From contig JAIRVG010000013.1 of NCBI GenBank assembly GCA_031253995.1, positions 1 to 33,606 of the forward strand: a stretch of DNA of 33,606 nucleotides, written 5' to 3'. The position numbers and the translations under genes were made by a program. This stretch comes from Paucimonas sp. Its GTDB lineage: Bacteria > Pseudomonadota > Gammaproteobacteria > Pseudomonadales > Pseudomonadaceae. Below the pieces are notes generated by a model. It did not search any database. It was not told the DNA's origin and was given only the letters and a program-made list of their open reading frames with translations. Below are positions 1-7,911 of the stretch, piece by piece (the stretch's first letter is position 1; every line of letters starts with the position of its first letter).

Positions 1-103
1 CATCCGCGATCGGCGGCGCAGCCGTCGTAAAACCTGAGTTCCGGGCTCTTCTGACACACTGCGGATACAGGTTTTATGGCCGCTTCGCGCCCAATCGCGG
101 ATG
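1..103. repeat. Long imperfect inverted repeat (REP/BIME-like)
   Basis: Two nested complementary pairs are visible: catccgcgat at 1-10 with atcgcggatg at 94-103, and taaaacctg at 28-36 with caggtttta at 68-76. Directly after, 104-118 resembles half of the gtgggagcgg-type palindrome found complete at 14234. This is typical of extragenic palindromic elements in fluorescent pseudomonads. No gene is seen in 1-436; the one short open frame at 209-427 starts inside a REP. Confidence 0.6.
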
Positions 104-155
104 AATCCGCTCCCACGCCGTCCCTGCTAAATCAATGAGTTATGTGGTGTTCTAT

Positions 156-240
156 GAGAGCCAGCCTCCCACAGGGACCGCGCCGCTCGTGAGCACTGCG
201 CTGTACCTGTGGGAGCTGGCTTGCCAGCGATGAGGCCCTC
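156..240. repeat. REP pair (BIME) upstream of oprB
   Basis: The arm agccagcctcccacagg at 159-175 is nearly complementary to cctgtgggagctggct at 206-221. The right half continues as ttgccagcgatgaggccctc to 240. The same unit recurs as a hairpin at 4235-4308, and its tail recurs at 11992-12025. The elements lie only between genes, as expected for REPs. Confidence 0.75.
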
Positions 241-436
241 AAGACCAGCGATTATTACCCATCCGACAACACTCCCTCACCACAACCAACCTTCCCCTCC
301 CCGCCTTCCCCCTGTATCCTCCGCGCCGCAAGCTGAAACGCTTCACTTACCCAAACCAACCACCCCATCCTGGCGAGCCATCCCGACGCCGGGAGATTTG
401 CCGTTTTTTCACACAATCAAAAGATAGCGCTATCTC
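241..436 (+). promoter_or_regulatory. oprB upstream region with start-proximal palindrome
   Basis: This stretch is pyrimidine-rich and holds no convincing gene. A perfect 12-base palindrome, gatagcgctatc, lies at 423-434, two bases before the ATG, exactly where a Shine-Dalgarno would be expected, and no purine-rich ribosome site is seen. It could be an operator or an mRNA hairpin controlling porin translation. I could not recognise a HexR or GltR site or a confident -35/-10 pair. Confidence 0.35.
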
Positions 437-1774
437 ATGCCCCGTTTCCCTGCCCTTCGCCATTTCACTGCGCCGCTGCTATGCGCCTTCACCGCCACCG
501 CCCACGGCGCGGCGCCCTTCGAATCCGAGTCGCCCTGGATGCTCGGCGACTGGAACGGCACCCGCAGCGAACTGGCCCGGCGCGGCTACGATTTCAGCCT
601 CGACTACACCGGCGAAATGGGCAGCAACCTGCACGGCGGGCATGACCACGACCGCACCGCGCGCTACAGCGACCAGTTCGCCTTCGGCAGCCACCTGGAC
701 CTGGACAAGATCCTCGGCTGGCAAGACACCGAGTTCCAGCTGACCATCACCGAACGCCACGGCAACAACATCAGCAACGACCGTATCAACGACCCGCGGG
801 TCGGCGGCTTCACCTCGGCCCAGGAAGTCTGGGGCCGTGGCCAGACCTGGCGGCTGACGCAGCTGTGGATCAGGCAGAAATACCTGGACGGCGCGCTGGA
901 CCTGAAAGTCGGCCGCTTCGGCGAGGGCGAGGACTTCAACAGCTTCCCCTGCGACTTCCAGAACCTGGCCTTCTGCGGCTCGCAGGTGGGCAACTGGGTC
1001 GGCGACAGCTGGTACAACTGGCCAGTCAGCCAGTGGGCCGCGCGGGTGCGCTACAACCTCACGCCCGAGCTGTACGCCCAGGTCGGCGCCTTCGAGCAGA
1101 ACCCGTCCAACCTCGAACGGCAGAACGGCTTCAAGCTCAGCGGCAGCGGCACCCAGGGCGCCCTGTTTCCGATGGAACTGGTCTGGAGCCCGGCAATCAG
1201 AGGCCTGAAAGGGGAATATCGGGCGGGCTACTACTACAGTAATGCCAATGCCAAGGATGTTTACCGCGACGACGACGGCCAGTCCGCCGCGCTGAGCGGC
1301 CAGGACTACCGCAGCCGTTCGAGCAAGCACGGTTTCTGGCTGGGGGCACAGCAGCAGGTGACATCGTTGGCCAGCGATCATTCCCGTGGCCTGAGCGTAT
1401 TCGCCAACGCCACGCTGCACGACAAGAAGACCAATGTCATCGACAACTATGTTCAGGCAGGGGTGGTGTACCGGGGGCCCTTCGATTTCCGGAGCAAGGA
1501 CGATATCGGTTTCGCCCTCGCCCGCGTGCACGTCAATCCCGCCTACCGCAAGAACGCCGAGGCGCACAACCGCGCTGCCGGCGTCAGCGACTTCGACGAT
1601 CCCGCCTTCCTGCCGGTCCAGGACACCGAGTACAGCGCCGAGCTGTACTACGGCCTGCACCTGGCCGACTGGCTCACCGTGCGTCCCAACCTGCAGTACA
1701 TCCGCCATCCGGGCGGGGTCGGCCGGGTGGATGACGCGCTGGTCGGCGGCATCAAGATCCAGAGCCACTTCTAA
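437..1774 (+). CDS. oprB: Carbohydrate-selective porin OprB
   Basis: Outer-membrane beta-barrel porin for glucose and related sugars. The 445-residue product begins with a signal peptide (basic MPRF, apolar core to about residue 22, cleavage probably near AHG-A). It continues with the typical OprB start SPWMLGDWNGTRSELARRGY and is rich in alternating aromatic/polar strands. It ends in phenylalanine (IQSHF), the usual C-terminal signal of outer-membrane barrels. An in-frame stop (tag, 425-427) lies just upstream, and the only Met preceding the signal peptide is at 437, so the start is firm despite the weak ribosome site. gcd follows 45 bases later on the same strand, so porin and periplasmic oxidase are probably co-transcribed. 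Family assignment is strong; exact sugar range cannot be read from sequence. Confidence 0.93.
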   Translation: MPRFPALRHFTAPLLCAFTATAHGAAPFESESPWMLGDWNGTRSELARRGYDFSLDYTGEMGSNLHGGHDHDRTARYSDQFAFGSHLDLDKILGWQDTEFQLTITERHGNNISNDRINDPRVGGFTSAQEVWGRGQTWRLTQLWIRQKYLDGALDLKVGRFGEGEDFNSFPCDFQNLAFCGSQVGNWVGDSWYNWPVSQWAARVRYNLTPELYAQVGAFEQNPSNLERQNGFKLSGSGTQGALFPMELVWSPAIRGLKGEYRAGYYYSNANAKDVYRDDDGQSAALSGQDYRSRSSKHGFWLGAQQQVTSLASDHSRGLSVFANATLHDKKTNVIDNYVQAGVVYRGPFDFRSKDDIGFALARVHVNPAYRKNAEAHNRAAGVSDFDDPAFLPVQDTEYSAELYYGLHLADWLTVRPNLQYIRHPGGVGRVDDALVGGIKIQSHF

Positions 1775-1819
1775 CCGGCCCGCGGGCCTGACGCTTTCAA
1801 CCTGATGGAGAACATTTCA

Positions 1820-4228
1820 ATGCGCACTGAAGGAACCCGCTGGCTACCGAGACTGCTCGGTGTCCTGCTGTTGCTGATGGGCATGGCCCTGGTGGCCGGG
1901 GGCATCAAGCTGATGAACCTGGGGGGCTCGCTGTACTACCTGATCGCAGGGTTCGGCTTCGCCGTGTCCGGCGTCCTGTTGCTGGCCCTGCGCAAGCACG
2001 CCCTGGGCCTGTACGGCCTGGTCCTGCTCGGCAGCACCGCCTGGGCGCTGTGGGAAGTGGGCCTGGACTGGTGGCAACTGGTGCCGCGCCTGTCGCTGTG
2101 GTTCGCCCTCGGCGTGATCCTCCTGCTGCCCTGGACCCGCCGCCCGCTGCGCGGCCTGGCCGGCCAGCCGGCGCGCATCAACCTGGCCATTCTCGGCGTT
2201 GCCGTGGCCGCCTCCGGCGCCAGCGCCATCGGCAGCCAGTTCACCCATCCGGGCGAGATCAAGGGCGAACTGGGTCGCGACACCACCACCCTGTTCAGCA
2301 CCGCGCCGGACATGCCCGACGGCGACTGGCAGGCCTACGGCCGCACCGAGTACGGCGACCGCTACTCGCCACTGCGGCAGATCACCCCGACCAACATCTA
2401 CCAGCTCGAAGAGGCCTGGCGCATCCGCACCGGCGACCTGCCCAGCGCCGACGACCCGGTGGAACTGACCAACCAGAACACCCCGCTGAAAGTGAACGGC
2501 AAGCTCTACGCCTGCACCGCCCACAGCAAGGTGCTGGCCCTGGACCCGGATACCGGTGCTGAACTCTGGCGCTTCGACCCGCAGATCAAGAGCCCGGTCG
2601 GCAGCTTCAAGGGCTTCGCCCACATGACCTGCCGCGGCGTTTCCTACTACGACGAAAACAACTACCTGAACACCGACGGCAGCCCGGCGCCGAAGATCTC
2701 CGAGGCCGGCCAGGCCGTGGCCCGCAGCTGCCCGCGGCGCCTCTACCTGCCCACCGCCGACGCCCGCCTGATCGTGCTCAACGCCGACAACGGCAAGGTC
2801 TGCGAAGGCTTCGCCAACCAGGGCGTGATCGACCTGACCCAGGGGATCGGCCCGTTCACCGCCGGTGGCTACTACTCCACCTCGCCGGCAGCGATCACCC
2901 GCGGCCTGGTGATCATCGGCGGCCACGTCACCGACAACGAATCCACCAACGAACCGTCCGGCGTGATCCGCGCCTACGACGTGCATGACGGCCGCCTGGT
3001 GTGGAACTGGGACAGCAACAACCCGGACGACACCAAGCCACTGGCCCCGGGCAAGACCTACAGCCGCAACTCGGCGAACATGTGGTCGCTGGCCAGCGTC
3101 GACGAGAAACTCGGCATGGTCTACCTGCCCCTGGGCAACCAGACCCCGGATCAGTGGGGCGCCGACCGCACCCCGGGCGCGGAGAAGTTCAGCGCCGGCA
3201 TCGTCGCCCTGGATCTGGCCACCGGCAAGGTGCGCTGGAACTACCAGTTCACCCACCACGACCTGTGGGACATGGACGTCGGCAGCCAGCCGACCCTGCT
3301 CGACCTGAAGACCGCCGACGGCATCAAGCCGGCGCTGATCGCGCCGACCAAACAAGGCAGCCTTTACGTGCTCGACCGTCGCGACGGCAGCGCCATCGTG
3401 CCGATCCGCGAGATCCCGGCGCCGCAAGGCGCGGTGGACGGCGACCATACCGCGCCGACCCAGGCCCGTTCCGACCTCAACCTGCTCGGCCCGGATCTCA
3501 CCGAACAGGCCATGTGGGGCGCCAGCCCGTTCGACCAGATGCTGTGCCGCATCCAGTTCCGCGAGCTGCGCTACGAGGGCCAGTACACCCCGCCGTCGGT
3601 GCAGGGTTCGCTGGTCTATCCGGGTAACGTCGGCGTGTTCAACTGGGGCAGCGTGTCGGTGGATCCGGTGCGCCAGCTGCTGTTCACCAGCCCGAACTAC
3701 ATGGCCTTCGTCTCGAAGATGGTGCCGCGTGCCGAGGTGGCCGAAGGTGCCAGGCGCGAAAGCGAGACGGCGGGCGTGCAGCCGAACACCGGCGCGCCGT
3801 ACGCGGTGATCATGCACCCGTTCATGTCGCCGCTGGGCGTGCCCTGCCAGGCGCCGGCCTGGGGCTATGTCGCCGGCATCGACCTGCTGAGCAACAAGGT
3901 GGTGTGGAAGCACAAGAACGGCACCAGCCGCGACAGCTCGCCGATCCCCATCGGCCTGCCGATCGGCGTGCCGAGCATGGGTGGCTCGATGGTCACCGCC
4001 AGCGGCCTGGGCTTCCTCAGCGGCACCCTGGACCAGTACCTGCGTGCGTATGACGTCAATACCGGCAAGGAACTGTGGAAGTCGCGCCTGCCGGCCGGCG
4101 GACAAGCGACGCCGATGACCTACACCGGCAAGGATGGCAAGCAGTACGTGCTGGTCACCGCCGGCGGGCACGGCTCGCTGGGGACCAAAATGGGCGACTA
4201 CATCATCGCTTACAAATTGCCTAACTGA
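1820..4228 (+). CDS. gcd: Membrane-bound PQQ-dependent glucose dehydrogenase
   Basis: Oxidises glucose to gluconolactone in the periplasm with PQQ and passes electrons to ubiquinone. The 802-residue product matches the usual Gcd length of about 800. The first 140 or so residues contain about five hydrophobic membrane segments. The PQQ-dehydrogenase signature follows (DWQAYGRTEYGDRYSPL, then NIYQL), then repeated propeller-blade motifs such as ALDPDTGAELWRF and ALDLATGKVRWNY. I chose the ATG at 1820 because tggagaac precedes it at good spacing; the in-frame ATG at 1805 has no ribosome site. The gene lies 45 bases after oprB and ends in front of a strong REP hairpin that probably terminates or protects the transcript. 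It supports the direct oxidative glucose route and gluconate-driven acidification. Confidence 0.95.
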   Translation: MRTEGTRWLPRLLGVLLLLMGMALVAGGIKLMNLGGSLYYLIAGFGFAVSGVLLLALRKHALGLYGLVLLGSTAWALWEVGLDWWQLVPRLSLWFALGVILLLPWTRRPLRGLAGQPARINLAILGVAVAASGASAIGSQFTHPGEIKGELGRDTTTLFSTAPDMPDGDWQAYGRTEYGDRYSPLRQITPTNIYQLEEAWRIRTGDLPSADDPVELTNQNTPLKVNGKLYACTAHSKVLALDPDTGAELWRFDPQIKSPVGSFKGFAHMTCRGVSYYDENNYLNTDGSPAPKISEAGQAVARSCPRRLYLPTADARLIVLNADNGKVCEGFANQGVIDLTQGIGPFTAGGYYSTSPAAITRGLVIIGGHVTDNESTNEPSGVIRAYDVHDGRLVWNWDSNNPDDTKPLAPGKTYSRNSANMWSLASVDEKLGMVYLPLGNQTPDQWGADRTPGAEKFSAGIVALDLATGKVRWNYQFTHHDLWDMDVGSQPTLLDLKTADGIKPALIAPTKQGSLYVLDRRDGSAIVPIREIPAPQGAVDGDHTAPTQARSDLNLLGPDLTEQAMWGASPFDQMLCRIQFRELRYEGQYTPPSVQGSLVYPGNVGVFNWGSVSVDPVRQLLFTSPNYMAFVSKMVPRAEVAEGARRESETAGVQPNTGAPYAVIMHPFMSPLGVPCQAPAWGYVAGIDLLSNKVVWKHKNGTSRDSSPIPIGLPIGVPSMGGSMVTASGLGFLSGTLDQYLRAYDVNTGKELWKSRLPAGGQATPMTYTGKDGKQYVLVTAGGHGSLGTKMGDYIIAYKLPN

Positions 4229-4234
4229 TTGCCC

Positions 4235-4308
4235 TTGAGGGCCCTATCGCTGGCAAGCCAGCTCCCACGCCCCTGTGGGAGCTGGCTTGCCAGCGATGCG
4301 GCCCTCAA
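4235..4308. repeat. REP hairpin between convergent gcd and E2-like gene
   Basis: Two arms of about 34 bases (4235-4268 and 4275-4308) pair almost perfectly around a six-base loop. The core is gtgggagctggcttgccagc. The unit is the same as at 205-240. It fills nearly the whole gap between two converging genes, so it may also act as a bidirectional transcript end, although no T-run follows. Confidence 0.88.
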
Positions 4309-4320
4309 ATTCACTGCAAG

Positions 4321-4770
4321 TCACATGGCAAACGTCCGGGTCCACTCCCGCGCCGTCTTGTCGAACTGCGCCCGCACCCGCTGATACTCCCCGGCGGCTT
4401 CCAGGTTCAGCGCCCCCCGCGGCTCCGGATCCGCCAGCAGCGCCTGCACGCTCAACAGCACCTTCGACAAGGTCAGCGCCGGGCTCCAGTTCTCATCGAG
4501 AACCTCCAGCCCGATCTCCCCGTTCTCACCGATATTCGGATGCCAGACCCGGGTCTCGAAGGCCAGCTTCAGCGGCTTGAACGGATAGTCCTTGGGAAAC
4601 TGCACATCGAGAAAAAACACCCCGCCCTCATAGGGCGTGTTCATCGGCCCCATCATCGTGGCCTTCCAGTGAAACAGGCTTTCGCCTTGCGGCCCTGCCG
4701 AGCAATTGGCCGGCGGATCCTTGCTGATGTCCTCCAGTTCCCGCTTGATGCGCTTCAGTGCAGCTTCCAT
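4321..4770 (-). CDS. Eukaryotic-type ubiquitin-conjugating (E2/UBC) fold protein lacking the catalytic cysteine
   Basis: The 149-residue protein covers the whole UBC fold and aligns without gaps to the Ubc4/5-UBE2D family. Visible matches: ALKRI (4-8), DPPANCSAGP (18-27), FHWKATMMGP (33-42), GGVFFL (50-55), DYPFKP (61-66), HPN (77-79), WSPAL (95-99), SKVLLS and C-terminal AREWTR...FAM. My hand alignment with a recalled human UBE2D2 gives about 85 identities in 147. The catalytic Cys (C85 there) is Gly87 here (codon ggg, + strand ccc 4510-4512), and the catalytic-loop Asp117 is Gly119. The only cysteine is Cys23, equivalent to the non-catalytic Cys21. It therefore cannot form the usual thioester. 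A good ribosome site (ggag, six bases upstream) and ordinary Pseudomonas codon use argue for a live gene. No signal peptide. No E1, ubiquitin-like protein or JAB protease gene is nearby. Function unknown; transfer from a eukaryote is inferred. Confidence 0.93.
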   Translation of the reverse strand: MEAALKRIKRELEDISKDPPANCSAGPQGESLFHWKATMMGPMNTPYEGGVFFLDVQFPKDYPFKPLKLAFETRVWHPNIGENGEIGLEVLDENWSPALTLSKVLLSVQALLADPEPRGALNLEAAGEYQRVRAQFDKTAREWTRTFAM

Positions 4771-4888
4771 TGGCGACTCCTTTGACCCGATCGGGCGACA
4801 GACGCCAACAGTAGCACTTCGCGATCAACTCTCCGCACATGCACTAAGCTCCTTGTTTCCTGCGGCCTTCCCGACAAAAGCCGTCAGG

Positions 4889-4920
4889 CATTGAAACCAC
4901 CTTCCTACCGCCCCATCTAA
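4889..4920 (+). promoter_or_regulatory. Sigma-32 (RpoH) heat-shock promoter for lon
   Basis: cattgaaa at 4889-4896 matches the RpoH -35 core (cttgaaa), and ccccatctaa at 4911-4920 matches the -10 (ccccatnt), with a 14-base spacer inside the accepted range. It lies 28 bases before the lon start codon. Heat-shock control of a Lon-family protease fits known biology; use in vivo is inferred. Confidence 0.8.
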
Positions 4921-4948
4921 GCACCATAGTCATTCACGCAGGTGCCCC

Positions 4949-7375
4949 ATGAGCGACCAGCAGGATCTTCCGGAACATCCCGACGACTACGCCGAAGTCG
5001 AGCATCTCGACGATGCCGACCCCACCGGCCGCCACCTGGCGCTGCCGGGCCAGCAGTTGCCGGACAAGGTCTATGTGATCCCGATCCACAACCGTCCGTT
5101 CTTCCCGGCGCAGGTGCTGCCGGTGATCGTCAACGAGGAACCCTGGGCGGAAACCCTCGACCTGGTGGCCAAGACCGACCACCACAGCCTGGCCCTGTTC
5201 TTCATGGACGAGCCGGCGCAAGACCACCGCCACTTCGACACCTCGGCCCTGCCGCTGTACGGCACCCTGGTCAAGGTGCACCACGCCAGCCGCGAGAACG
5301 GCAAGCTGCAGTTCGTCGCCCAGGGCCTGACCCGGGTGCGCATCCGCACCTGGCTCAAGCACCATCGCCCGCCGTACCTGGTGGAAGTCGAGTACCCGCA
5401 CCAGCCCGCCGAGCCCACCGACGAGGTGAAGGCCTACGGCATGGCCCTGATCAACGCGATCAAGGAACTGCTGCCACTCAACCCGCTGTACAGCGAAGAG
5501 CTGAAGAACTACCTCAACCGCTTCAGCCCCAACGACCCGTCGCCACTGACCGACTTCGCCGCCGCCCTGACCTCCGCCACCGGCACCCAGCTCCAGGAAG
5601 TGCTGGACTGCGTGCCGATGCTCAAGCGCATGGAGAAGGTTTTGCCGATGCTGCGCAAGGAAGTGGAAGTCGCGCGGCTGCAGAACGAGATTTCCGCCGA
5701 GGTGAACCGGCAGATCGGCGAGCACCAGCGCGAGTTCTTCCTCAAGGAACAGCTCAAGGTCATCCAGCAGGAGCTGGGCCTGACCAAGGACGACCGCAGC
5801 GCCGACCTCGAACAGTTCAAGCAGCGCCTGGAGGGCAAGACCCTGCCGGCCGCCGCGAAGAAACGCATCGACGAAGAGATGGGCAAGCTGGCGATCCTCG
5901 AAACCGGCTCGCCGGAATACGCCGTCACCCGCAACTACCTGGAATGGGCCACCGCCCTGCCCTGGGGCGTGTACGGCAGCGACAAGCTCAGTCTCAAGCA
6001 CGCGCGCAAGGTCCTCGACCAGCACCATTCCGGGCTCGACGACGTCAAGGACCGCATCCTCGAATTCCTCGCGGTCGGTGCCTACAAGGGCGAGATCAGC
6101 GGTTCCATCGTCCTGCTGGTGGGGCCGCCCGGGGTGGGCAAGACCAGCATCGGCAAGTCCATCGCCGAGTCCCTCGGCCGGCCGTTCTATCGCTTCAGCG
6201 TCGGTGGCATGCGTGACGAAGCGGAGATCAAGGGCCACCGTCGCACCTACATTGGCGCCCAGCCGGGCAAGCTGGTGCAGGCGCTGAAGGACGTCGAGGT
6301 GATGAACCCGGTGATCATGCTCGACGAGATCGACAAGATGGGCCAGAGCTACCAGGGCGACCCCGCCTCGGCGCTGCTGGAAACCCTCGATCCCGAGCAG
6401 AACGTCGACTTCCTCGACCACTACCTGGACCTGCGCCTGGACCTGTCCAAGGTGCTGTTCGTGTGTACCGCCAACACCCTCGATTCCATTCCCGGGCCGC
6501 TGCTCGACCGCATGGAAGTGATCCGCCTGTCCGGCTACATCACCGAGGAAAAGCTGGCCATCGCCAAGCGCCACCTGTGGCCCAAGCAGTTGCAGAAGGC
6601 CGGGGTGGCCAAGACCAGCCTTGGCATCAGCGACGCGGCCTTGCGCACGGTGATCGAGGGTTACGCCCGCGAGTCCGGGGTGCGCCAACTGGAGAAACAG
6701 CTGGGCAAGCTGGTGCGCAAGGCCGTGGTGCGTCTGCTGGACGAGCCGGATGCGACCATCAAGATCGGGCCCAAGGATCTCGAAGCGGCGCTGGGCATGC
6801 CGGTGTTCCGCAGCGAACAGGTGCTGGCCGGCAAGGGCGTGATCACCGGGCTGGCCTGGACCAGCATGGGCGGCGCCACCCTGCCGATCGAGGCGACGCG
6901 CATCCATACGCTGAACCGCGGCTTCAAGCTCACCGGGCAACTGGGTAACGTGATGAAGGAATCGGCGGAGATCGCCTACAGCTATGTCAGTTCGCACCTG
7001 AAGCAGTACGGCGGCGACCCGACCTTCTTCAACGAAGCCTTCGTCCACCTGCACGTGCCGGAAGGCGCCACGCCGAAGGACGGCCCCAGCGCCGGCATCA
7101 CCATGGCCAGCGCCCTGCTGTCCCTGGCCCGTGACCAGGTGCCGAAGAAAGGCGTGGCGATGACCGGCGAGATGACCCTGACCGGGCATGTCCTGCCGAT
7201 TGGCGGGGTGCGCGAGAAAGTGATCGCGGCGCGGCGGCAGAAGATCTTCGAGCTGATCCTGCCGGAGGCGAACCGGGGGGATTTCCTGGAGTTGCCTGAG
7301 TACCTGAAGCAGGGGCTGACGGTGCATTTCGCCAAGCGCTTCGGGGATGTGGCCAAGGTGTTGTTCCAGCCCTGA
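4949..7375 (+). CDS. lon: Lon-type ATP-dependent serine protease (second Lon, AsrA-like)
   Basis: Cytoplasmic AAA+ protease that unfolds and degrades damaged or regulatory proteins. The 808-residue product has an N-terminal substrate domain (about 40-240), a coiled linker (HQREFFLKEQLKVIQQELG), Walker A GPPGVGKT at 392-399, Walker B VIMLDEID with Asp459-Glu460, and the C-terminal protease domain with catalytic Ser714 (KDGPSAG) and Lys757 (REKVIAA). The 43-residue Ser-Lys spacing matches E. coli Lon (679/722). Its position next to the cysteine-peptidase inhibitor gene matches P. aeruginosa PA0779 (AsrA), an aminoglycoside- and heat-responsive Lon paralogue, rather than the clpX-linked lon. The RpoH-like promoter immediately upstream fits that. 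A REP-like palindrome follows the stop. Confidence 0.95.
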   Translation: MSDQQDLPEHPDDYAEVEHLDDADPTGRHLALPGQQLPDKVYVIPIHNRPFFPAQVLPVIVNEEPWAETLDLVAKTDHHSLALFFMDEPAQDHRHFDTSALPLYGTLVKVHHASRENGKLQFVAQGLTRVRIRTWLKHHRPPYLVEVEYPHQPAEPTDEVKAYGMALINAIKELLPLNPLYSEELKNYLNRFSPNDPSPLTDFAAALTSATGTQLQEVLDCVPMLKRMEKVLPMLRKEVEVARLQNEISAEVNRQIGEHQREFFLKEQLKVIQQELGLTKDDRSADLEQFKQRLEGKTLPAAAKKRIDEEMGKLAILETGSPEYAVTRNYLEWATALPWGVYGSDKLSLKHARKVLDQHHSGLDDVKDRILEFLAVGAYKGEISGSIVLLVGPPGVGKTSIGKSIAESLGRPFYRFSVGGMRDEAEIKGHRRTYIGAQPGKLVQALKDVEVMNPVIMLDEIDKMGQSYQGDPASALLETLDPEQNVDFLDHYLDLRLDLSKVLFVCTANTLDSIPGPLLDRMEVIRLSGYITEEKLAIAKRHLWPKQLQKAGVAKTSLGISDAALRTVIEGYARESGVRQLEKQLGKLVRKAVVRLLDEPDATIKIGPKDLEAALGMPVFRSEQVLAGKGVITGLAWTSMGGATLPIEATRIHTLNRGFKLTGQLGNVMKESAEIAYSYVSSHLKQYGGDPTFFNEAFVHLHVPEGATPKDGPSAGITMASALLSLARDQVPKKGVAMTGEMTLTGHVLPIGGVREKVIAARRQKIFELILPEANRGDFLELPEYLKQGLTVHFAKRFGDVAKVLFQP

Positions 7376-7400
7376 CGATGAACCCGACGTGCCCGGATCT

Positions 7401-7444
7401 GGCTTGCCTGCGAAGGACCGCTGCGCGGTCTTCGCAGGCAAGCC
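7401..7444. repeat. REP-like palindrome downstream of lon
   Basis: ggcttgcctgcgaag at 7401-7415 pairs with cttcgcaggcaagcc at 7430-7444 through an inner gaccgc/gcggtc stem, with one bulged base. It lies between lon and the inhibitor gene. No T-run is evident, so it is classed as an extragenic palindrome, not a terminator. Confidence 0.7.
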
Positions 7445-7512
7445 TTGGTAGAACCCGACTACCTTTCCGGTTTAAGCTCCAGCCGCATCCAACGCTGCGA
7501 TCCGGAGTAAGC

Positions 7513-7911
7513 ATGAAGATCCGCCGCCCCGCCCTGCTGCTGGGCTTCGGCCTGCTGGCCGCCTGTTCCCATGACGCCCGCCACCACGACCCCGTGCTGG
7601 TGGAAAAGCAAAGCCAGTGCCCGGTCCACCTGACCCTCGACCAGGCCCTGACCCTGACCCTGCCGAGCAATCCCAGCACCGGCTACCGCTGGCTGCTGCA
7701 GAACCCCGCGAACGCCGTGCTCAACGCCCTGGGCCCCGAGGTCTACAGCAGCAGCGACAGCAACGGCATGGTCGGCAGCGACGGCCAGTCGACCTGGCGC
7801 TTCAAGGCCAGGGCCGCCGGCGAAGGCCACCTGGTGCTGGTCTACCAGCAACCCTGGGCCCCCGAAGAACCGCCGGCACGCACCTTCGACTGCGCGATCA
7901 GCGTGCGCTAG
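7513..7911 (+). CDS. icp: Chagasin-type (I42) inhibitor of cysteine peptidases, lipoprotein
   Basis: Inhibitor of papain-family cysteine proteases, a family shared with protozoan chagasin. The 132-residue product starts at the ATG at 7513, which has ggagtaa upstream. It has a lipoprotein signal (MKIRRPALLLGFGLLAAC, lipobox LAAC with lipidated Cys18), so it should be anchored at the envelope facing the periplasm. The inhibitor loops are visible: NPSTGYRW (the NPTTGY-type loop), a central GSDGQSTW segment near the GxxG loop, and a C-terminal QQPW replacing RPW. The neighbourhood (lon upstream) matches P. aeruginosa PA0778. Its stop overlaps the stop of the converging toxin gene by three bases. 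Physiological target unknown. Confidence 0.88.
   Translation: MKIRRPALLLGFGLLAACSHDARHHDPVLVEKQSQCPVHLTLDQALTLTLPSNPSTGYRWLLQNPANAVLNALGPEVYSSSDSNGMVGSDGQSTWRFKARAAGEGHLVLVYQQPWAPEEPPARTFDCAISVR

Noticed and set aside
209..427. Short open frame before oprB
   Set aside because: It begins inside a REP element, is Pro/Thr-rich and has no ribosome site.
4275..4580. Plus-strand frame starting with the same residues as the one at 209
   Set aside because: The shared MGAGLPAMRPS start comes from the REP sequence; the remainder is antisense to the E2-like gene.
4321..4770. Membership of a CBASS or Bil-type bacterial ubiquitination operon
   Set aside because: No E1-like, ubiquitin-like, JAB peptidase or cyclase gene is adjacent; neighbours are gcd and lon. 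The sequence is far closer to eukaryotic Ubc4/5 than to those families.
4934..7441. Long minus-strand frame opposite lon, with similar ones opposite oprB, gcd, lepA and mucD
   Set aside because: These mirror third-position GC bias of real genes and show no recognisable motifs or starts.
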